A DNA stretch of 18,217 nt. It comes from Clostridium sp. CAG:571. GTDB taxonomy: Bacteria; Bacillota; Clostridia; TANB77; CAG-508. The stretch spans positions 1 to 18,217 of the forward strand of contig HF999511.1 in assembly GCA_000434015.1 (NCBI GenBank), in the 5' to 3' direction. The translations under genes and the position numbers were made by a program. This document shows, piece by piece, positions 1 through 7,520 of the stretch (positions are counted from its first letter, which is position 1; each line of letters begins with the position of its first letter). The notes below the pieces were generated by a model, which saw nothing but the letters and a program-made list of their open reading frames with translations, was not told the DNA's origin and made no database searches.

Positions 1-243
1 ATTAATTTAATATTATTTTCATTTCTATTAAATAATTTTTTCATTTTCTATATTTCTTATTTTTATGCAGTTTTTAATTATTTATATTCTGTATTATTTT
101 TTTACATCTGCTTTTATTTTATTTAAAAACATTTTTATTATATTTTTTATTTTTGCTATGTCTTATTAATTTTTATTTTCTTTAATTTATTTTTTCAATT
201 GCAATTAATTTAATATTATTTTCATTTCTATTAAATAATTTTT
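1..243. repeat. 40-bp direct repeat (1-40 and 204-243) in AT-rich intergenic DNA
   Basis: Bases 1-40 recur exactly at 204-243, about 203 bp apart, and weaker similarity continues for a few tens of bases beyond each copy. Read on the minus strand, the left copy follows an ATG at 42-44 and would encode a peptide beginning MKKLFNRNENNIKL that runs off the window. The right copy has GTG instead and one A fewer, so its start is out of frame, although the peptide KLFNRNENNIKLIAIEKIN can be read through it. It may be the decayed duplicate of the 5' end of a gene that begins at the left edge. No clear Shine-Dalgarno precedes the ATG, so no gene is called. The rest of 1-410 shows nothing else that can be supported. 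Confidence 0.6.
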
Positions 244-410
244 CACTTACATTTTATTTATTATTTTCTTATTTTTATTAAATAATTATTTTTGTCTTTT
301 ATATTTCTTGTATTTTATGTAACTCTCCAAAATTGTCAGTAATCTTTTTGTCTTTTTCTTAAATTTATTTTATTTAAGAATATTTATTTTTTATTAATTC
401 TATTTACTTA

Positions 411-445
411 CAAAAAAGAGATAATTAAAAATTATCTCTTTTTTA
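411..445 (-). terminator. Rho-independent terminator of gyrA
   Basis: A perfect inverted repeat of about 13 bp (AAAAAGAGATAAT and its complement, loop of about 5 nt) lies directly after the gyrA stop codon at 447-449. Both sides end in A/T runs, so it would give a hairpin followed by a U tract on the minus strand and could also work in the other direction. Confidence 0.85.
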
Positions 446-446
446 T

Positions 447-2879
447 TTATTCATTTTCTTGATTAATTATTTCTATGCTAACAACTTTTCCACCATCATT
501 TGTTCTCATAAGAGTTACCCCTTGTGTTGCTCTTCCTAAAACACTAATTTCTTCTACTTTCAATCTTATAATTGTTCCCTTGTCTGTTATTAACATTACA
601 TCTTCATTTCCATTTGCAATCCTTATTCCAACTATATTTCCTGTTTTTGGTGTTACTTTATAAGTTATAACTCCTCTTCCGCCTCTATTTTGTACTCTAT
701 ATTCATCTAACTCTGTTCTTTTACCAAAACCATTTTCTGTTATTGCTAATAAAGTTGCTTTACTACCACTTATTATAGACTCCATTCCTATTACATCATC
801 ATCATTATCTAATCTTATTCCTATAACTCCTTGTGCAGATCTTCCTACAGGTCTTACATCTTTTTCATCAAATGTTATACTCAAACCTTTTTTGGTTACT
901 AATACTACATTATCTTCTCCGTCAGTAAGTCTTACATCAATTAACTCATCATCTTCTTTTAAAGTTATAGCTAACAAACCTGTTTTTTTAGCTGAATTGT
1001 ACTCTGTTAAGGCTGTCTTCTTTATTAAACCATTTTTTGTTGCCATTAATAAATATTTTCCATCAGCAAAATTAGATATTGGTATAACAGCTGAAATTTT
1101 TTCTCCATTATCTAATCTCAATAGGTTAACTATTGCTGTACCTTTTGCGGTTCGTCCTCCTTCTGGTATCTCATATCCTTTTAATTTATATAGTTTACCT
1201 TTATTACTAAAGAATAATATTGTATCATGTGTTGATGCTGTAAATATTTGTTTTACAAAATCTTCTTCCCTTGTAGAAATACCTGTAATTCCCTTTCCGC
1301 CTCTTTTTTGACTTTTATATGTATCCGCTGGCATTCTTTTTATGTATCCAAAATGAGTTAATGCAACAACAGTTTGCTCTTCTTTAATTAAATCTTCAAT
1401 GTCAAATTCACCTTCTGCACTAACTATTTTTGTCTTTCTTTCATCTCCGTATTTTTCTTTAATCGTTGTTAATTCTTCTTTTATAATATCAAAAACTAAT
1501 TTTTCACTTCCTAAAATTGCTCTTAAGTGTTCAATTAATTTCATTAACTCATTATATTCTTCTTCTATTTTTTCACGTTGTAAACCTGATAAAGTTTTTA
1601 ATCTCATATCCAATATTGCTTGTGCCTGTATATCAGAAAGTTTAAATCTTTTCATTAATCTCTCTTTTGCATCATCATATGAAGATCTTATTATATTTAT
1701 TATTTCGTCTATATTATCTAATGCTATCTTTAATCCTTCTAATATATGTGCTCTAGCTAAAGCTTTATCTAATTCAAATTGTGTTCTACGCAATATAATA
1801 GTTTTTCTGTGATTAATATAATGCTCTAAACACTGTTTTAATGTTAATATTTTTGGTTCTCCATCTACTAATGCTAACATTATTATTCCAAATGTATCTT
1901 GCATTTGAGTAAATTTATATAATTGATTTAAAACAACCTGTGCATTAGCATCTCTTTTTAGCTCTATAACAACTCTAACCTTATCTTGTCTATCTGATTC
2001 GTCTCGTAAATCTGATATACCTTCAATTCTTTTTTCTCTTGCTAAATTTGCTATATTTTCTATAAGTTTTGCCTTGTTAACTTGATATGGTAATGAAGTA
2101 ACTACTATTCTTTGTTTGTTTCCACTCATTTCTTCAATTTCAGCTTCTGCTCTGACTGTTATCTTACCTCTTCCTGTTGTATAAGCTTGCTTAATACCTT
2201 CTCTACCTAATATTATTCCTTCTGTAGGAAAGTCCGGTCCTTTTATTATAGCCATTAACTCTTCATCAGTTACATTATCTTCATCTATTATTTTTATTAT
2301 TCCGTCTATAACTTCAGTTAAATTATGTGGCGGTATATTAGTAGCCATTCCTACTGCAATTCCAGATGACCCATTTATTAATAATGTTGGTATTTTTGAT
2401 GGTAATACTGTTGGCTCTTGTAATCTATCATCATAGTTTGGCATAAAATCAACTGTATTTTTTTCTATATCTGTTAACATAGTTTCAGCTATTTTTGCCA
2501 TTCTTGCTTCTGTGTACCTCATAGCTGCTGCTCCATCACCATCTATAGAACCAAAATTTCCATGTCCATCTATCAAAGGATATCTCAATGAAAATTCCTG
2601 TGCCATTCTTACCATTGCATCATATACTGATGAATCACCATGTGGATGATATCTTCCTAAAACAGAACCTACTGTATTAGCACATTTTCTATATGGTTTA
2701 TCTGATGTTATTCCATCTTCATACATTGCATACAAAATTCTTCTATGTACTGGTTTTAGTCCATCTCTTACATCTGGTAATGCACGTGATACTATTACAC
2801 TCATTGCATAATCAATGTATGAATTTTTCATCTCGCTTTCAATGTCTCTCTCAATTATTTTTCCGTCTTGTGCATCCAT
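447..2879 (-). CDS. gyrA: DNA gyrase subunit A
   Basis: The 810-residue product is the breakage-reunion subunit of DNA gyrase. It works with GyrB as an A2B2 complex to introduce negative supercoils using ATP. The catalytic tyrosine is Tyr122 in the AAMRYTEAR motif. The quinolone-resistance region reads HPHGDSSVYDAM, with Ser83 and Asp87 (E. coli numbering) both present, which is the quinolone-sensitive form. The C-terminal beta-pinwheel starts near residue 500 and carries a GyrA box, QKRGGKG, at about 524-530. That box separates it from ParC. Length is normal. The ATG start is preceded by AGAGGG on the minus strand. It has its own promoter and terminator and is separated from gyrB by about 5 kb, whereas the two genes are usually adjacent in Firmicutes. 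Confidence 0.98.
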   Translation of the reverse strand: MDAQDGKIIERDIESEMKNSYIDYAMSVIVSRALPDVRDGLKPVHRRILYAMYEDGITSDKPYRKCANTVGSVLGRYHPHGDSSVYDAMVRMAQEFSLRYPLIDGHGNFGSIDGDGAAAMRYTEARMAKIAETMLTDIEKNTVDFMPNYDDRLQEPTVLPSKIPTLLINGSSGIAVGMATNIPPHNLTEVIDGIIKIIDEDNVTDEELMAIIKGPDFPTEGIILGREGIKQAYTTGRGKITVRAEAEIEEMSGNKQRIVVTSLPYQVNKAKLIENIANLAREKRIEGISDLRDESDRQDKVRVVIELKRDANAQVVLNQLYKFTQMQDTFGIIMLALVDGEPKILTLKQCLEHYINHRKTIILRRTQFELDKALARAHILEGLKIALDNIDEIINIIRSSYDDAKERLMKRFKLSDIQAQAILDMRLKTLSGLQREKIEEEYNELMKLIEHLRAILGSEKLVFDIIKEELTTIKEKYGDERKTKIVSAEGEFDIEDLIKEEQTVVALTHFGYIKRMPADTYKSQKRGGKGITGISTREEDFVKQIFTASTHDTILFFSNKGKLYKLKGYEIPEGGRTAKGTAIVNLLRLDNGEKISAVIPISNFADGKYLLMATKNGLIKKTALTEYNSAKKTGLLAITLKEDDELIDVRLTDGEDNVVLVTKKGLSITFDEKDVRPVGRSAQGVIGIRLDNDDDVIGMESIISGSKATLLAITENGFGKRTELDEYRVQNRGGRGVITYKVTPKTGNIVGIRIANGNEDVMLITDKGTIIRLKVEEISVLGRATQGVTLMRTNDGGKVVSIEIINQENE

Positions 2880-2913
2880 ACTTTTCCCTCTTTCTTACTT
2901 ATTGTCTTCTGTT

Positions 2914-2942
2914 ATTATACTAGAACCAATTTAATTATGCAA
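2914..2942 (-). promoter_or_regulatory. SigA-type promoter of gyrA
   Basis: On the minus strand a -35 box TTGCAT (2937-2942) is separated by 17 bp from a perfect -10 box TATAAT (2914-2919), about 35 bp upstream of the gyrA start. This lets gyrA be expressed independently of the cluster upstream. Confidence 0.75.
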
Positions 2943-3008
2943 GAAGAAAAATGATTTTTTTGAAATAACTAATTCTTAGGGAAATAACTATTCCCATTTA
3001 AAATAAAA

Positions 3009-3060
3009 CTTTTTTGAAAATAAATCTTTTTTTGAAAATAAATCTTTTTTTGAAAAAATT
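3009..3060. repeat. Short tandem repeat, about three 17-18 bp units
   Basis: Three consecutive units of the form C, six or seven T, then GAAAATAAAT occupy 3009-3025, 3026-3043 and 3044-3060, the last one degenerate. They lie just after the stop of the coiled-coil gene and upstream of the gyrA promoter. A weak hairpin (GGGAA/TTCCC, 2979-2995) sits next to them without a convincing T run, so no terminator is called for the cluster. Confidence 0.6.
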
Positions 3061-3074
3061 CTTTTTAGATATAA

Positions 3075-3746
3075 TTATGTTAATTTTTCTACTAGTTCTA
3101 GCTCTTCATTAGTAAGATTGAAATCACCCCCTTTCCTTTTTATTAATAAATGCATATTTTCAATTTTTTTTAATTCTTTTATATTTTCTTCAATTGATAC
3201 TGTGTTAACTTTGTTCTTTTCTATTTCTTTATATATTTTTTCCATTTTCATAAAATTTTTATTATTAAATGCTTCTTTCCACTTATTTATGTTTTTATCA
3301 TTTTCATTAAATACTTTAACAGCAACCTTTATATTATCTTGAATTTTTTCTTCAAATTGTTTTGATATTTTATTTTTATTTTCTTCTATTTTTTTATTTT
3401 CTATTTGTGTTAAATTGCAACATTCTTTTATTGCAGATATTATTTTTTCTGCTTCTTCTTTACTATTTATACTACCAACTTTAGATATTTTTTTATTATT
3501 TTTTTGTTCTTTTCTATTTTTTAAAAATTCTTTTGTTAACTCTTCTACTTTTTTTGATATTTTATCTATTTCTAATTTATTTTTTATTTTTATAACATTT
3601 TTTGCAAGAGAACTTGGTAGTACACTTTTAATAATTTCATCATATATCATATTTACTTTTTCATTAATTTCATCACAGATTTTTTCGCTAATTTCATTAA
3701 AATTATTTAAATCTTGTTTTTCTATATTCTGTTCTATTGTTTCCAT
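3075..3746 (-). CDS. Hypothetical coiled-coil protein in the VirB4/CpaE-like cluster
   Basis: The 223-residue product is not recognised. It is highly charged (Lys/Glu/Asn) and looks mostly alpha-helical, with likely coiled-coil stretches at roughly 45-85, 115-155 and 165-200. It has no signal peptide, membrane segment, cysteine pair or catalytic motif that I can see. The ATG is preceded by AAAGGA at good spacing. It starts only 14 bp after the stop of the CpaE-like ATPase gene, so it is probably the last gene of the same operon. By context it could be an accessory or adaptor to that ATPase or to the VirB4-like protein, but this is inference only. Confidence 0.7.
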   Translation of the reverse strand: METIEQNIEKQDLNNFNEISEKICDEINEKVNMIYDEIIKSVLPSSLAKNVIKIKNKLEIDKISKKVEELTKEFLKNRKEQKNNKKISKVGSINSKEEAEKIISAIKECCNLTQIENKKIEENKNKISKQFEEKIQDNIKVAVKVFNENDKNINKWKEAFNNKNFMKMEKIYKEIEKNKVNTVSIEENIKELKKIENMHLLIKRKGGDFNLTNEELELVEKLT

Positions 3747-3760
3747 AAAAATCCTTTCAT

Positions 3761-4960
3761 TTATCTCTTTAAATATGAATTAATTAAATTTTTTATTTTA
3801 CTATTTTTAAAATCAACCTTTATAATTTTTTCGTTTATTTTTTTGTATTCATTATTATTTTTATAATTTTTAAAAATTATTTTATTATTCTTATTTATTA
3901 TATTATTATATATGTTACTCATTTCTAACTTTCCTATTATTTCATAATCGCTAAATAATTTTTTTATTATATTCATACTAATTGCATTTTTATTATATTT
4001 ATTTATTACTATTTTTATTTTTCTTTCATCTATATTCCAATTTTTATTATATATTTCTAATAATTTTGTTGCCTTTGTAATTTCTAGTAAATTTGCCTCT
4101 AGTAAAAATATATTTATATCTGATTTATTAATAATTGTTTTATTAATATCAAAGAAACATTCTGCTGATGTATCAATTATTATGTAATCATACTTTTCTT
4201 TTAATATTTCTAATAATTTTACTATATAATTAATATTTTTTTTATATTTTTTTATTATATTTTCTCCAGTTAAAACACTTATATTATTATCTACATTAAT
4301 TATACAATCATTTATAATTCTCTTATTATTTTTCTTTTTATTATATTTACTTATTCCCAAAATTGTATGAATACTATTATTTAAAATATCAAAATCAATT
4401 ATTAGTATTTTATTTTTTTTATTATTTAAATAGTTTGACATACAAACAGAATAGATACTTTTTCCAACTCCATTGCTTCCTAAAACAGAAATTACTTTAC
4501 ATTCTGTTTTTATTTGCTTTTTTATATTATTATTTATTTTAATTTTTCTGTTAATTTCATTTTTTATATTTTCTTCTTGAGGTATTTTTGTTTTATTATT
4601 TATTTTTTTATTTTTTAAAATCTTAATTATATCATTTATTTTTACATTATCTATATATAATACATTTTTAATTTTTTGCTCTTTTAATTTTTTTTCTATT
4701 TCTTTTTCTTTTTTTTCCAATAATATTATTATTTCAATATTATTATTTATTATTTTTATTTTGGTAATTAGATCTGTTAAAGTTATGTTCCCTGGTAAAA
4801 TTCCACTTAATATAATGTAATTTACATTTTTATTTATTTCTAACAATTCAATTATTGCCTCTTTATATTGTAAATCATTTGCTACGATCTCAAATTCATT
4901 TATCTTTTTTAATTCATTATTTAATACTTGATTTCCTAAGGCTGTAATTATTTTTTTCAT
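3761..4960 (-). CDS. CpaE/TadZ-like MinD-family ATPase with pseudo-receiver domain
   Basis: About 399 residues if started at the ATG at 4958-4960, which follows a strong GGAGGTG; a TTG 15 bp upstream is a poorer choice because it overlaps that site. Residues 1-120 look like a degenerate receiver domain: the acidic start is replaced by ALGN and the phospho-Asp site by ILSGILPG. Residues from about 155 form a SIMIBI ATPase domain, with Walker A GSNGVGKS (about 161-168), the switch-like ILIIDFD (about 185-191) and Walker B YIIIDTS (about 259-265). The signature lysine of the deviant ParA/MinD Walker A is a serine here. CpaE/TadZ proteins localise secretion or pilus machines. Just over half of all residues are Ile, Lys or Asn. 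It overlaps the 3' end of virB4 by 44 bp, implying coupled translation. The pairing suggests a role with the VirB4-like ATPase; substrate and partners are unknown. Confidence 0.75.
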   Translation of the reverse strand: MKKIITALGNQVLNNELKKINEFEIVANDLQYKEAIIELLEINKNVNYIILSGILPGNITLTDLITKIKIINNNIEIIILLEKKEKEIEKKLKEQKIKNVLYIDNVKINDIIKILKNKKINNKTKIPQEENIKNEINRKIKINNNIKKQIKTECKVISVLGSNGVGKSIYSVCMSNYLNNKKNKILIIDFDILNNSIHTILGISKYNKKKNNKRIINDCIINVDNNISVLTGENIIKKYKKNINYIVKLLEILKEKYDYIIIDTSAECFFDINKTIINKSDINIFLLEANLLEITKATKLLEIYNKNWNIDERKIKIVINKYNKNAISMNIIKKLFSDYEIIGKLEMSNIYNNIINKNNKIIFKNYKNNNEYKKINEKIIKVDFKNSKIKNLINSYLKR

Positions 4961-6788
4961 TTTCACCACCTCCAACTATCATATTCTCTAATTCTGACGA
5001 CTCTATTTTAGTTAAAATATGATTATCTCCCGAAAAAATTAAACACTCTCCTTTTTTTAATGATTTTATTTCTATTTTTTCTTTAGTAGATAGCTTTGTA
5101 AATGCTTCTAATGTATTTATGTTATCTTCTTCTAAAGAAAAAAATACTTTATTACTTGAATTATTTATAATACTTTTGCCATATGAGCCACCTTCTAAAC
5201 TAAATAAATCTCCTACATCTTGAGTTATTGCAACTGCACTCCCTCCATACTTTCTAATTGTTTTAAATATTTTATAAACAAAACTTGCAACATTTTTATT
5301 TGATGTTACTCCTATTAATCTCCATATTTCATCTAAATAGATTGCTTTTTTTAAAGCTCTATTTTTTTTTATTTTATCCCAAAATAATTCTGTAAATAAA
5401 AACATTCCATATTTTAAATTTTCTTCACCTAAATCGTATACATCAGCTACAATTAATTTATTTTCTATTTCTATATTCGTATATTGATTAAAAAATTTTA
5501 ATGATCCTTTTACAAATGGTATTAATTTTATCTTAAATTTTTTAGTAATATTTTCTTTTTCTAATAAATTAAATAAATCTTCTAATATTGGCATATCTTT
5601 ACTTCTTTTAAAAATTAATTTTGTTTTATTTTTGTTTTTTTCTTTTTTATATAAAGTATTATCATCAAAAGTTATCCCTTTTTTCTTATATACATAAATA
5701 ATTTTCTCTTCTAAAATTCCTTTTTCTTCTTCATTCATTTCTCCAAAAATCAGATTAAAAAAAGCAATTAGTTTTGGTATTTTTGTTGCTAAAAAACCTT
5801 TTCCTTTGTCTTCTATACTATCTTCTCTTATATCAAAAATATTTATATATGTATTAAATGATGGACCTATTTTTATAATTGTTCCTTTTAGTGCTTTACA
5901 TAAATTTTCGTATTCTCTGTCTGGGTCTATAATATATTGATATATTCCAAATAACCTATATCTTAATATCATTAATTTAGTATAATAAGATTTTCCTGCT
6001 CCACTAGTACCAAATATACACATATTAGCATTCTTATATTTCTCTTTATTATATCTATCTATAAAGATTAATGAATTATTATAAATACTTGTTCCTATAA
6101 AGATTCCCTCTTCATCAAAAATTGATGAAGATATGAAAGGATATGTTGCAATAAGTCCATTAGTTAATATATTTCTTCTAGAAACTTGTTTTAATATATT
6201 TTTATTTTCCATACATGGTGAGCATGAAATAAAAGCTTCTTCTTGCCTAAAATATGCTCTTTTAGTTATTATTCCTTTTGCTTGACATAATCCTTCTATT
6301 TTGTTTAACGAATATTCTAATTCTTTTTTATCCTTTGAAAAAACATTCATATATATGTATAAATAATATAATTCTTCATTATTAACTTGTATTTCTTTCC
6401 TAATATACTTTGCATCATTATAAGTAAAAGCTGCTAAATCTATGTCTTGTCTATCTTTTGATACTGTTTTTAATTCCAAGCCAACATTTCCAATATGATA
6501 TGTTAGCTCTCTAACTGCTTTATATGAATCTTCTTTTTCATAGAATATTGATATATTAATATTTATATTATTATCAATTATATCTTTTAATAATAAATTA
6601 TTATATTCTCTATTATAATTAATTACTAATAAACTAGAATAATAAATATTATTAACTTCTATGTATTTTGGATTTGTAATATTTATATAGCTTGGACTAA
6701 TTTTGTCTTTTTCTGTTATTATTCCATTAAAAATGTTAGTTTCTAATATTTTTTTATTTTCATTTTTTGTATAAATATTTTTTAAAAT
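4917..6788 (-). CDS. VirB4-type conjugation ATPase, main part (start codon non-canonical)
   Basis: This encodes the VirB4/TraE-type ATPase that powers type IV secretion and conjugation at the membrane. From a proposed ATT start at 6786-6788 it would have about 623 residues. The first 100 or so form the VirB4 N-terminal region (ITEKDKISPSYINITNP, VNNIYYSSLLVINY). Then come Walker A GTSGAGKS (about 260-267), IIDPDREYE, Walker B AIYLDEIW (about 482-489), and the ITQDVGDLF and NKVFFSLEE motifs. The first TTG (6477-6479) would remove about 100 residues of conserved domain. The frame is open up to a TAG at 6804-6806. A GAAGGG site sits just after that TAG, 6 nt before ATT, with no ATG/GTG/TTG in reach. 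The fragment encoded at 6804-7355 is in the same frame and matches what is normally the N-terminus of one long protein. It may be a split gene, stop readthrough or a recent pseudogene. No relaxase, coupling protein or integrase is nearby. Confidence 0.75.
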   Translation of the reverse strand: MLKNIYTKNENKKILETNIFNGIITEKDKISPSYINITNPKYIEVNNIYYSSLLVINYNREYNNLLLKDIIDNNININISIFYEKEDSYKAVRELTYHIGNVGLELKTVSKDRQDIDLAAFTYNDAKYIRKEIQVNNEELYYLYIYMNVFSKDKKELEYSLNKIEGLCQAKGIITKRAYFRQEEAFISCSPCMENKNILKQVSRRNILTNGLIATYPFISSSIFDEEGIFIGTSIYNNSLIFIDRYNKEKYKNANMCIFGTSGAGKSYYTKLMILRYRLFGIYQYIIDPDREYENLCKALKGTIIKIGPSFNTYINIFDIREDSIEDKGKGFLATKIPKLIAFFNLIFGEMNEEEKGILEEKIIYVYKKKGITFDDNTLYKKEKNKNKTKLIFKRSKDMPILEDLFNLLEKENITKKFKIKLIPFVKGSLKFFNQYTNIEIENKLIVADVYDLGEENLKYGMFLFTELFWDKIKKNRALKKAIYLDEIWRLIGVTSNKNVASFVYKIFKTIRKYGGSAVAITQDVGDLFSLEGGSYGKSIINNSSNKVFFSLEEDNINTLEAFTKLSTKEKIEIKSLKKGECLIFSGDNHILTKIESSELENMIVGGGENEKNNYSLRKSSIK

Positions 6789-6803
6789 ATAAATCCCTTC
6801 TTT

Positions 6804-7355
6804 CTAATATTTATTAAAAAAAGAACTTAACACGTTTATTATTTCGCTTTTTTCTGTTATTTCCGAAACACTGTTTCCACATCTCGATAAAGATTCTTTA
6901 ATTATGTAGAATTTTTCATTTAAATCATTTATTATTATATTTTCATTATTATTTTCTTTTATTTTTATTTGGGAATTTTTTACTAGAATAAAATAGTTCT
7001 TACTAGAAGAATTTTTTTTTGAATTTAAATTTTCTATATATTTAATATATTCTTGAGAAATACTAATTATTTCATTCTCTTCATTATTTGTTTTTTCTTT
7101 TATTTTTAAAAAATGTTTTGACAAATCTTCTTTATTACTTTGTACTAATATTTGAATATCGAAATCACAGGTTTTTAAAAAAATTTTATATGAATTTAAT
7201 ATTGATTCCTTTTCTAAATCGGATCTTAAATTAAAATTTATTGGAATCACCTTTATTATCTTTACATAATTATTGTTTTTTGTTTTTATAATTCCTTCCT
7301 CTAAAATTTTTTCAAAAGGTAACCATTTTTGTACTGAATCGATTTTCTTGTTTAT
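6804..7355 (-). CDS. N-terminal part of VirB4-type ATPase, separate cistron or nonsense-split
   Basis: The open frame runs from 7376 to a TAG at 6804-6806, in the same frame as the VirB4 body. Its product contains LPFEKILEEGIIKTK, then VIPINFNLRSDLEKESIL and NSYKIFLKTCDFDIQI. This matches, from memory, the N-terminus of single-chain VirB4 proteins of clostridial conjugative elements (CD1110 type, about 800 residues). A GTG at 7248-7250 is the first standard start but falls inside this homologous stretch. With an AAAGGA site at 7364-7369, the correctly spaced codon is ATA (7353-7355), giving about 183 residues. The promoter just upstream puts transcription start near 7385, so no room is left for a missed ATG further up. 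Either ATA is used, or the ATG was lost and the protein is defective. No catalytic motif is expected in this part. Confidence 0.65.
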   Translation of the reverse strand: MNKKIDSVQKWLPFEKILEEGIIKTKNNNYVKIIKVIPINFNLRSDLEKESILNSYKIFLKTCDFDIQILVQSNKEDLSKHFLKIKEKTNNEENEIISISQEYIKYIENLNSKKNSSSKNYFILVKNSQIKIKENNNENIIINDLNEKFYIIKESLSRCGNSVSEITEKSEIINVLSSFFNKY

Positions 7356-7391
7356 TTTTCTCTTCCTTTCTTTTTTTTATTTTATAATTTT

Positions 7392-7420
7392 ATTATGCAT
7401 GCAATTAGTTTATTTGTCAA
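7392..7420 (-). promoter_or_regulatory. SigA-type promoter of the VirB4/CpaE-like cluster
   Basis: On the minus strand a perfect -35 TTGACA (7415-7420) is followed after 17 bp by -10 CATAAT (7392-7397, one mismatch). Transcription would start near 7385, giving a leader of about 30 nt before the proposed ATA codon. The promoter looks intact, which argues against long-standing decay of the cluster. Confidence 0.8.
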
Positions 7421-7484
7421 CTTTTTTCGTATGCTAGATTTCGACAAATTTATTTTTTTATTTTTTTGAATAATATTTTTATTT

Positions 7485-7514
7485 TTGACAATACTATAAT
7501 TGTAAGGTTAATAT
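7485..7514 (+). promoter_or_regulatory. Candidate plus-strand promoter for an RNA gene
   Basis: A perfect TTGACA (7485-7490) is followed after 18 bp by TAATAT (7509-7514), a weaker -10 with four of six consensus bases. It points away from the VirB4 promoter, so the two would be divergent, and toward the non-coding stretch before the gyrB terminator. A perfect TATAAT at 7495-7500 has no -35 at suitable spacing. Confidence 0.45.
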
Positions 7515-7520
7515 TAGTTG

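Noticed and set aside
475..1812. Plus-strand reading frames across gyrA
   Set aside because: They are antisense to a strongly supported gyrA, have no ribosome binding sites and encode low-complexity hydrophobic products.
6804..6806. Reassignment of TAG to a sense codon in this organism
   Set aside because: mnmE ends in TAG at 18123-18125 right after its conserved C-terminal CLGK motif, so TAG terminates here. Local readthrough remains possible but a code change is not supported.
3075..7420. Complete integrative conjugative element
   Set aside because: No relaxase, coupling protein, integrase, transfer origin or attachment-site repeats are visible, and gyrase genes flank it directly.
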